Below, piece by piece: positions 18,331 through 24,781 of a DNA stretch of 48,583 nucleotides. The stretch covers positions 1 to 48,583 of the forward strand of contig VSPM01000017.1 in assembly GCA_009775365.1 (NCBI GenBank), given 5' to 3'. Positions within the stretch are counted from its first letter, which is position 1. Every line of letters starts with the position of its first letter. The stretch comes from Muribaculaceae bacterium (GTDB lineage: Bacteria > Bacteroidota > Bacteroidia > Bacteroidales > Muribaculaceae). A model generated the notes under the pieces. The model was given only the letters and a program-made list of their open reading frames with translations. It did no database searches and was not told where the DNA came from. The translations under genes and the position numbers were made by a program.

Positions 18331-20577
18331 ATGACGAAGACTTTACTATCAGGAATGATTCTGACGGCAGGTATCGGCCTTCTCTCCATATCTCAGGAGA
18401 GCAGGGCATATGAGATTCTTGCCCCCGGGAATCTGGGTGCCGAAGTGAATGGCATGATCGTTGACCTCGCATGGGAATGGGGCGATGGCGCGACAAAGAT
18501 TATGAGCGAGGATTTTGAAGGCGATGAATTTCCCGCAGCTTCGTGGGAGGTTAAGAACACATATTCTTATGATGAATATGGCAACTGGATAATTTATGAT
18601 TTTTCAGAGTCCGACCCCGAGGATTCGCTTGCCCACAGCGGCTTCAAGACCGCTCTTGTGATGATGGGTGCCGGCGATGAAGACGAGACCACTGAGTCTC
18701 ATCAGGATGAATGGCTTATAGTGCGTCCCGAGAAGGGAGCCTCCTATATGGATTTCTGGTACTATCTGCATCCGCAATTGCTCGAAGTGGGTGGCTTTAA
18801 GGATTTCCCCGACCATTATTATGTGAACATAAGCTTCGACAACGGTCGCACATGGGAAGAGTTGTGGGACGGCCGCTGGGACATGGGCAATGTCGATGCC
18901 GTTCAGCAGGCTTCTCTGTTCCTGGGCGATGATGCCGACGAGAACACGCTCGTGGCGTTTCAGGCTGTGAGCGGCGAGAAAGAATCGCTCTATTTCCTCT
19001 GGAGCATAGACGATGTGGAGTTTTATTCGAGCGAAGAGATGGCAGCCCGCAAGCCGGAGCTCAGGCAGAGGGTGGAGCGTGCCCCGCTTTCGCAGACTCT
19101 GGGGATTCCTGTGAGCCGCAGATTCACTCCCGGCAGCCTGATGACAGAGACACGCCGCGTTGGCGATGAATGGCTCAACGGCGGCAACACCACCTACCGC
19201 GTATATCTCGACGACGAAATCATAAGCGACTATCTGAAAGCCCGCCACATCACCGATTACTCCAAAAAGACCCCCGGAACCCACACCTACAGGGTGATGG
19301 GATGGTCAGAAGGGATGGACGAGGAGTTTGAGGCCGCGTCGATTGATGTAGAGATCGGGGAGGTTACGTTTATGCCTCCTACTAATCTTGTGGGCAAGTA
19401 TGAGTTGCAGGATAACGGCAAATATACAATCTCTGCATCATGGGAAGCCCCTGAAAGCGATATGCAGCCGACCTATTACCTGATATTTGTCAATGGCAAA
19501 AGGTTCGGCTGGATTGATGCCGGAGAGGAACTCGTCGTCAGCCAGAACGGATTGTATAAGGGTGCCTATGAAATCTCAGTAGAGGCCTGCTATGAATATC
19601 CGGAAGGGGCTTCTGAACGCGTGACTGTCTATGTGTTCCCGGGCACTGTGCCGACTCCTGTCGGCCTCGGCCTGAATGAGGAATCCGGAGTTGTACGACT
19701 CTCCTGGGGTTATCTCGACACAGAGGAAGTTCTTCCGGAATCATACAGCATTTACCGTGGCGACGAATTGTTGGCCGAAGGCATTAAGGATATGGAATTT
19801 GCCGACAATGAACCTCTGTTGTCAAAATGTCATTACAACGTCCATGCCGTTTATGCAGACGGCACGGTTTCGCTTCCTGCTGTGGCCCTCTTTGAGCCGC
19901 AGAACGCAACTTCCGCCGAGTTGCCTCTGGAAGAGAGTTTTGACAATGGCCATATGCCTGCCGGATGGAGCGTAGACCTTGTTGACGCTTATAACTTAGT
20001 AAAGGATATGTATGCATGGCGTTTTGACAATTGGTTTAATTCTGAAATTAATGCCGAATCAGGCATCAATGGCGGTTTTGCCTCTGTGAGCGGTGTCGCG
20101 GCAGGAATGAACCGTCTGGAATCTTATCTTGTCACACCGATTTTTGATGTGCCGGAAGAGGGCGAGGTTGTGGTAAGTTTCGACAAATATTTCTTTGAGG
20201 ATACTCCCGGCCCTTCCGGCCCGGCCTCTTTCATGCTTTCAGTCTCTACCAACAATGGTGAGTGGTGGAATGACCTTCAGAACCTTGTGGAACTCCCTGA
20301 CGGCAGAATTGAATGTTCTCTCGCAGAGTATGCAGGTAATAGCCTCCAGCTCAGGTGGGGCTTCCTGGGACGTAATTCCGGTGTCGCCGCCATTGACAAT
20401 GTAAAGGTCTATGTGGCAGGCACAGATGGTGTCGAAGATGTTTGTTCGTCACTGGAAGTTATTGAAGTTTACACTATTGACGGCGTGAAAGCCGGCAAGT
20501 CTCTGAGCAATCTTCCTTCCGGTATTTATGTGGTGAAGATGTCGGACGGCACTGTGAAAAAACAGATGGTGCGTTGA
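18331..20577 (+). CDS. Secreted multidomain protein with two choice-of-anchor J-like domains and a T9SS-type C-terminal domain
   Basis: The 748-residue protein starts at ATG 18331 with a signal peptide (MTKTLLSGMILTAGIGLLSI). Residues about 55-235 form a jelly-roll domain of the choice-of-anchor J/cleaved-adhesin type (FEGDEFPAASWEV ... WSIDDVEFYS). Then come about 250 residues of fibronectin III-like repeats (APESDMQPTYYLIFVNGKRF, SWGYLDTEEVLPESYSIYRG), and a second J-type domain at about 530-695 (LPLEESFDNGHMPAGWSVD ... AAIDNVKVYVAG). The last 45 residues (VIEVYTIDGVKAGKSLSNLP, GIYVVKMSDGTVKKQMV) match a T9SS type A sorting domain. It is probably an extracellular or surface-anchored binding protein; the ligand is unknown. 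It has its own promoter and terminator. Confidence 0.85.
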   Translation: MTKTLLSGMILTAGIGLLSISQESRAYEILAPGNLGAEVNGMIVDLAWEWGDGATKIMSEDFEGDEFPAASWEVKNTYSYDEYGNWIIYDFSESDPEDSLAHSGFKTALVMMGAGDEDETTESHQDEWLIVRPEKGASYMDFWYYLHPQLLEVGGFKDFPDHYYVNISFDNGRTWEELWDGRWDMGNVDAVQQASLFLGDDADENTLVAFQAVSGEKESLYFLWSIDDVEFYSSEEMAARKPELRQRVERAPLSQTLGIPVSRRFTPGSLMTETRRVGDEWLNGGNTTYRVYLDDEIISDYLKARHITDYSKKTPGTHTYRVMGWSEGMDEEFEAASIDVEIGEVTFMPPTNLVGKYELQDNGKYTISASWEAPESDMQPTYYLIFVNGKRFGWIDAGEELVVSQNGLYKGAYEISVEACYEYPEGASERVTVYVFPGTVPTPVGLGLNEESGVVRLSWGYLDTEEVLPESYSIYRGDELLAEGIKDMEFADNEPLLSKCHYNVHAVYADGTVSLPAVALFEPQNATSAELPLEESFDNGHMPAGWSVDLVDAYNLVKDMYAWRFDNWFNSEINAESGINGGFASVSGVAAGMNRLESYLVTPIFDVPEEGEVVVSFDKYFFEDTPGPSGPASFMLSVSTNNGEWWNDLQNLVELPDGRIECSLAEYAGNSLQLRWGFLGRNSGVAAIDNVKVYVAGTDGVEDVCSSLEVIEVYTIDGVKAGKSLSNLPSGIYVVKMSDGTVKKQMVR

Positions 20578-20601
20578 TTTGAAAAACACAATATAATTGA
20601 T

Positions 20602-20645
20602 ATTAAGAAAATAGAGCCGATTCACATCGGCTCTATTTTCTTAAT
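20602..20645 (+). terminator. Strong, probably bidirectional terminator
   Basis: A perfect 20-base-pair stem (arms 20602-20621 and 20626-20645) with the four-base loop TCAC. The arms contain TAGAGCCGAT and its complement and end in ATTTTCTTAAT. It lies 24 bases after the stop at 20577. Confidence 0.85.
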
Positions 20646-20826
20646 GATACTTTTTAACTGACCTAACATCATGAAACGAATTCTTGTATAAATAACGCCC
20701 ATGCGGCCCATAGGTTGGATGTCTTATGTTTTTTTATGAAATTTTTTAGCTGAGGCTTTTTATGGCACCATAAATTTTATTAATTTCGTAATCCATATAT
20801 TAAACCATATAACATTTAATTACAAG

Positions 20827-21129
20827 ATGGATTACTATAAAAATAAAAACTGTCAGCCCCCTTATCCCCCCCACTCTTTCCCGCCCTCCAATTATCTTGT
20901 GTGGGCCATACTCACCACAATTTTCTGCTGTCTTCCGTTTGGCATAGTAGCCATAGTCTATTCCGGCAAGGTCAACGGCCTTTGGTATGCCGGCCGTCAG
21001 GAAGACGCTTATGATGCGGCTCGTAAGGCAAGGATGTGGACGATAATCTCCGCTGTGGCAGGTCTTGTGGCCGGGGTTGTCTATTCTATAGTGATGTTCA
21101 ATACAAATTGGGAATCGCTGGCAGGCTGA
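20827..21129 (+). CDS. CD225/dispanin family membrane protein
   Basis: This 100-residue protein has a proline-rich N-terminus (QPPYPPHSFPPSNY), then a membrane segment (LVWAILTTIFCCLPFGIVAI) followed by YSGKVNGLWYAGRQEDAYDAA and a second membrane segment (ISAVAGLVAGVVYSIVM). CCLPFGIVAIVYS followed by a conserved loop is the CD225 signature, known from interferon-induced transmembrane proteins and common in bacteria, where the role is unknown. Its TGA overlaps the next gene's ATG (TGATG), so the two are translationally coupled. Confidence 0.88.
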   Translation: MDYYKNKNCQPPYPPHSFPPSNYLVWAILTTIFCCLPFGIVAIVYSGKVNGLWYAGRQEDAYDAARKARMWTIISAVAGLVAGVVYSIVMFNTNWESLAG

Positions 21130-21527
21130 TGTGGTCTGAGATGAAAAAGCGAAAAGGGGTGGTCATCGCGTTGTGCGTGCTGACTCCCCTTTTGCTGTGG
21201 CTCTATCTGAAGGTAGACCCTGCGGGGGAGGACTTCGGGATATGGTTCCCGAAGTGTCCGCTGCGCTTGCTCACGGGGCTTCAATGCCCGTCGTGCGGTG
21301 TGCAGAGGGCGTTACACTCGTTGCTCATCGGCGAGCCTGTAGAGGCGTTGCGCCATAACTGGTTTATCGTATTTTCAGGGCTATACCTTGCAGGGATGGG
21401 AGTGTCGAGAATGCTCAGAGCGAAAGTGCCGGCGCTTTACAGGTTCTTTTGGGGCACAAAGGGTGGATGGACATATGTCACGGTCTATGTAGCCTGGTTC
21501 ATCATCCGCAACTTGCTTAAAATTTAG
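21129..21527 (+). CDS. DUF2752 family membrane protein
   Basis: This 132-residue protein starts at ATG 21129, sharing one base with the stop of the dispanin gene. It has two or three membrane segments. CPLRLLTGLQCPSCGVQRA is the DUF2752 signature (CPxxxLTGxxCPxCGxxR), whose cysteines may bind metal; a later Asn (RHNWF) is also conserved in the family. The function is unknown. The one-base overlap suggests the two membrane proteins act together. An upstream in-frame start exists but would run through the dispanin gene, so I rejected it. Confidence 0.85.
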   Translation: MWSEMKKRKGVVIALCVLTPLLLWLYLKVDPAGEDFGIWFPKCPLRLLTGLQCPSCGVQRALHSLLIGEPVEALRHNWFIVFSGLYLAGMGVSRMLRAKVPALYRFFWGTKGGWTYVTVYVAWFIIRNLLKI

Positions 21528-21608
21528 ATTGGAAAGATCCATGATACATAGGCTTGTTTTGACCGGAGAAACAGGGAATAAGAGATGATCTAGATAACGA
21601 TGTGTATG

Positions 21609-21899
21609 GAGTAGCACGCTCCATGTGTGCCGTTCAGAAGTCAAATGTAACTTTAAAAGCGTAAGCCAAAGTTAGTGTGGAAGTTAATTTATAGGGCTGA
21701 TCGGCGCACATTGGAGTGTGCTGTTTGAGGCGCTTATTTCACGGTTATTTTGAGGGTGGAGGCTCCGGCTTTCACGATGTAGACTCCCGGCTGCAGCGAT
21801 GCAGTTGAGAGTGAGCCATGCCCCTGCGCCACGCGCTTCCCGGCCATGTCGTAGACAGCAATTCCCATGCCTTCGGCCACCACTGACCCATTACTATAG
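21609..21899. repeat. Direct repeat copy 1: sorting domain plus 3' hairpin cassette
   Basis: These 291 bases match 22754-23044 at a constant offset of 1145 bases with about nine mismatches counted by eye. The repeat covers the last 55 or so codons (T9SS sorting domain) of the gene at 21734 and about 125 bases downstream, including a long hairpin. Similarity stops abruptly at the N-terminal edge of the sorting domain. Confidence 0.92.
21613..21722 (-). terminator. Long hairpin downstream of the first secreted paralogue
   Basis: Arms 21613-21632 (AGCACGCTCCATGTGTGCCG) and 21702-21722 pair over about 20 positions with two G-U wobbles and one bulge, enclosing about 69 bases. It starts 11 bases past the stop codon. 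It may act as a terminator or mRNA-stabilising 3' end, but no T-run follows directly. Confidence 0.5.
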
Positions 21900-22675
21900 T
21901 ATGTTCTTGAATCAAGATTTGTTGGCTCGACTGAGTTAATTTCCCAAGGCCACTCAATACCTTCTTCGTTTTCATAAATAACATTTTTGTTCAAGTCATA
22001 TACTTTTGACAGCATCTGTCCGGTACATGGTTTGGGCAGTATATATGGGAATAAACTGCCTGCGATTATATCAGTGTCGAAGTATGGAAGACATCCCCGA
22101 CTTATATTTCCAATGCCTTCAATAACAGTGTAATCTATTGCCTCTCTCAATTGCATGGTGTATTGTTTGCAATCTTCTCCATTTATTTGAACGGTATTTG
22201 TCGAAGATATATACTCCGTTATAATATTACCCTGACTTTCCACAATGTCAATATATTCCCCGGTCTCGGCATTGAAGTCGTAGAGCAGTCCTTCGCTTTC
22301 TCCATTTTGCCATATTACGAGATTATTCATTGCCTCATCTCCTATTGGCGCATGGCGATATATCTTTCCGTTCTCTTCTCTTATAAGAAACGATATGCAA
22401 TCAGGAATCTCAACTGTTTCTACTTCGGAGCCGGGGCCATTATAAATATATCCTTTGCCATTCTCTGTTTTGAGGTTATGATATAATATCCCATTGATTT
22501 CGGTGGTGCCTTCGAACCTCATCTGATACTCATATCCGAATTGGGGTGAACCATGCACATATCCACGGTAAAGCCATATACGGTCTTCGCGGATTAGTTT
22601 AGTGCCGACATTTTGCGCGATTAGAGGTGTAAATGTGGCAGTAAGCAAACTGCAAAATAGTAAAAGTTTCTTCAT
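21734..22675 (-). CDS. Secreted protein with T9SS type A sorting domain (tandem paralogue A)
   Basis: The 313-residue product starts with a signal peptide (MKKLLLFCSLLTATFTPLIA). The mature part begins NVGTKLIREDRIWLYRGY, shared in pattern with paralogue B (VREDRIWNY), and contains beta-rich sequence with no recognised enzyme motif (EGTTEINGILYHNLKT, LLYDFNAETGEYIDI). The C-terminus (VVAEGMGIAVYDMAGKRVAQ ... LQPGVYIVKAGASTLKITVK, split) is a T9SS sorting domain, so the protein should be exported through the outer membrane and anchored or released. I chose the ATG at 22675; a TTG two codons earlier is less likely. Upstream, TACTTTTG (22741-22734) is a possible -7 box. Confidence 0.85.
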   Translation of the reverse strand: MKKLLLFCSLLTATFTPLIAQNVGTKLIREDRIWLYRGYVHGSPQFGYEYQMRFEGTTEINGILYHNLKTENGKGYIYNGPGSEVETVEIPDCISFLIREENGKIYRHAPIGDEAMNNLVIWQNGESEGLLYDFNAETGEYIDIVESQGNIITEYISSTNTVQINGEDCKQYTMQLREAIDYTVIEGIGNISRGCLPYFDTDIIAGSLFPYILPKPCTGQMLSKVYDLNKNVIYENEEGIEWPWEINSVEPTNLDSRTYYSNGSVVAEGMGIAVYDMAGKRVAQGHGSLSTASLQPGVYIVKAGASTLKITVK

Positions 22676-22753
22676 AAACAAAATGGTTAGGTGTTAAATA
22701 ATTATGTTTTCAGTCTCAAAGCAAGTGCTTTTGCAAAAGTAAGCATTTATTTT

Positions 22754-23044
22754 GAGTAGCACGCTCCATGTGCGCCGTTCAGAAGTCAAATGTAACTCTA
22801 AAAGCGTAAGCCAAAGTTAGTGTGGAAGTTAGTTTATAGGGCTAATCGGCGCACATTGGAGTGTGCTGTTTGAGGTGCTTATTTCACGGTTATTTTGAGG
22901 GTGGAGGCTCCGGCTTTCACGATGTAGACTCCCGGCTGCAGCGATGCAGTTGAGAGCGAGCCATGCCCCTGCGCCACGCGCTTCCCGGCCATGTCGTAGA
23001 CAGCAATCCCCATGCCTTCGGCCACCACTGACCCATTACTGTAG
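22754..23044. repeat. Direct repeat copy 2: sorting domain plus 3' hairpin cassette
   Basis: This is the second copy of the 291-base repeat at 21609. It holds the end of the gene at 22879 and the hairpin between the two paralogues. The arms of its hairpin (22758-22777 and 22847-22867) pair slightly better than in copy 1. Confidence 0.92.
22758..22867 (-). terminator. Long hairpin between the two secreted paralogues
   Basis: Arms 22758-22777 and 22847-22867 pair over about 20 positions around about 69 bases. The structure lies between the stop of paralogue B (22879) and the start of paralogue A (22675), just before A's likely promoter, so it probably ends or stabilises B's transcript. Confidence 0.5.
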
Positions 23045-23757
23045 GTTACCGGAGAATCGCTGTCGGTCACACTGTCTATGCCGTCAGTGTTGAACGTTGG
23101 ATAATCGTCTTTAGAGAACACAACATTGCCGTAAAGGTCAGACACGGTGGCAATCTTTAAATAAGTCTGAAGCCCGGTGACAAGCGGTGACCCCAGAGGC
23201 ATTGACAGGTACCCCTCGCTTGGACCAATACCCTCCACAACGGTGAATTGGTTCTGATATCCGCTTTGCCAATCATATTCAAGTCTCTGGACAGTGTATT
23301 CTTCTCCATTTACCTCGATTTTATATGATTCTATGACAGTCACAAGGGTAATTTCAGATAAGTAAGAAGTGCAGTAATATGTCTCTCCTGGCTGTGCATC
23401 AAAGTCATAGAGCAGTGCTTCGTCAGGAAGATTGTCGTAGCCGACCTCGTTGACAATGTTTTCAGGCCAGATATCCTTATACATAACCGGGGTGTACACC
23501 TTGTTCCCTTCCTGTCGCATAAGCGCGAGTATTTCGCCGTGACGGTCTCTAAAAGCCATATATGTTTTCCCGTTCACATCCTCCGTGCCTTCAAAATGGA
23601 AACCCGGATTAGGAGAGGTGGATGTTGAGGTGCCCTCGAAATTCAAGGAATGTATCAAGGTATAGTTCCATATTCGGTCTTCGCGTACTGTCGAGCCGGT
23701 CTGAGCGAGTGCCGGAATCGGAATGAGGGCGACTGCCCAAAGTAAAAATTTTTTCAT
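22879..23757 (-). CDS. Secreted protein with T9SS type A sorting domain (tandem paralogue B)
   Basis: This 292-residue paralogue of the gene at 21734 has a signal peptide (MKKFLLWAVALIPIPALAQ), VREDRIWNYTLIHSLNFEG at the mature start, beta-rich middle sequence (EGTEDVNGKTYMAFRDRHG, LLYDFDAQPGETYY) and an almost identical sorting domain. The middle has diverged far more than the ends. The start is the ATG at 23757, preceded by the leader AACACCTAACCA also found before paralogue A. An IS5-type element begins 34 bases upstream of the start, separating the gene from its original promoter region. Function unknown. Confidence 0.85.
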   Translation of the reverse strand: MKKFLLWAVALIPIPALAQTGSTVREDRIWNYTLIHSLNFEGTSTSTSPNPGFHFEGTEDVNGKTYMAFRDRHGEILALMRQEGNKVYTPVMYKDIWPENIVNEVGYDNLPDEALLYDFDAQPGETYYCTSYLSEITLVTVIESYKIEVNGEEYTVQRLEYDWQSGYQNQFTVVEGIGPSEGYLSMPLGSPLVTGLQTYLKIATVSDLYGNVVFSKDDYPTFNTDGIDSVTDSDSPVTYSNGSVVAEGMGIAVYDMAGKRVAQGHGSLSTASLQPGVYIVKAGASTLKITVK

Positions 23758-23791
23758 AATCAAAAATGGTTAGGTGTTAAATAATAATGTT

Positions 23792-24750
23792 GAAGTTGTT
23801 TAAACTAATTTCGAGATGTTAATAATACAATAAAATAATTAAAATACAGCGCATTCCGCAAAGGACGCACTATATTATAGTTACCACACTCTAATATACC
23901 GTACCAATGCCAGAATACGCTGTACTCGACAAAGATACAATTAAAACTGAAATAATGCCTTATCTTTCGATTGCAAAAAGAGGCTACACCTCCAAATTTG
24001 ATCTTATTGAGGTGGTAAACGCCATACTCTATAAGCTCAAGAGCGGCTGCCAGTGGCGTCTGCTCCCGATTGGGCATCTTTTCAGCGGAGAGGGACCAAG
24101 TTGGAACGCAGTCTTCCATCATTACCGTAAATGGTGTAAAAAAGAGGAATAGCAGAAGATTTATTCCAGAATCCTTAGCCGGGATAAAAGTAAGCTCGAT
24201 CTGTCCATCTCCCATATCGACGGTTCCCATACGCCAGTATATAGAGGCGGAGAAAAGGCTGAATATCAAGGCAGAAAGAAACGATGCACGACCAACGCGC
24301 TCTTTATCTCGGACAATCAAGGCATTCCACTCGCCATGTCCGAGCCTCAAGCCGGGAATCACGCCGACCTCTATGAGATAGACAAAAGGATCGATGAAAT
24401 CGTCAGCCAGATGTTTGATGCCGATATCGCCGTGGATGGTCTTTTCTGTGACCTTGACGCAGGCTTTGACGGGAAGGAACTCAGAAGCGCACTCATATCC
24501 CACGGAATCATTCCCAATGTATGTACCAATCCAAGAAACGGAGAGGATTCGAAGGATGATTGGCTGTACGATGATGAGATGTATAAGGAAAGATGGAAAA
24601 TCGAACGGACAAACGCCTGTATGGATGGTTTCAAAGCCGTACTCAACCGCTTCGATACCACCGTCTCCAGCTGGAAAGGTTGGAACTTCCTTGCTTTTAT
24701 CGTTATTTCCCTTAAAAAAATTCACAAATCAAATTAGTTTAAACAACTTC
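23792..24750 (+). mobile_element. IS5-family insertion sequence with perfect 20-bp terminal inverted repeats
   Basis: The left end (23792-23811, GAAGTTGTTTAAACTAATTT) and right end (24731-24750) are perfect 20-base inverted repeats. GTT flanks both sides (23789-23791 and 24751-24753), fitting a three-base target duplication. Removing the element and one GTT restores AATAATGTTTTCAGTCTCAA, which matches the uninterrupted leader of paralogue A at about 22700-22720 (TAATTATGTTTTCAGTCTCAA). The insertion site is therefore defined to the base. It carries one transposase gene, interrupted by an amber codon. Confidence 0.93.
23907..24737 (+). pseudogene. IS5-family DDE transposase with internal amber stop
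   Basis: The frame from ATG 23907 encodes the DUF4096 N-terminal domain (FDLIEVVNAILYKLKSGCQW) and stops at TAG 24150-24152. The same frame then continues without further stops to 24737. It carries the DDE motifs: HIDGSHTPVYRGG (first Asp), FCDLDAGFDGKELR (second Asp) and YKERWKIERTNACMDGFKAV (Glu). The context KWCKKEE-stop-QKIYS strongly suggests a former Trp (TGG to TAG). No frameshift is involved. Because TAG is used as a normal stop elsewhere (for example ftsQ and mnmG), this copy is probably inactive unless readthrough occurs. The element may be mobilised by an intact copy elsewhere. Confidence 0.88.
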
Positions 24751-24781
24751 GTTTTCAGTCTCAAATCAAGTACTTTCGCTG

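Noticed and set aside
24130..24152. Programmed -1 frameshift at the A6G stretch in the transposase
   Set aside because: The downstream transposase half is in the same frame as the upstream half, so only a stop codon, not a frameshift, interrupts it. The A run is also in the wrong phase for a canonical slippery heptamer.
23805..24725. 306-codon minus-strand frame inside the IS element
   Set aside because: It is antisense to the transposase, whose DDE motifs are plain; it has no family features.
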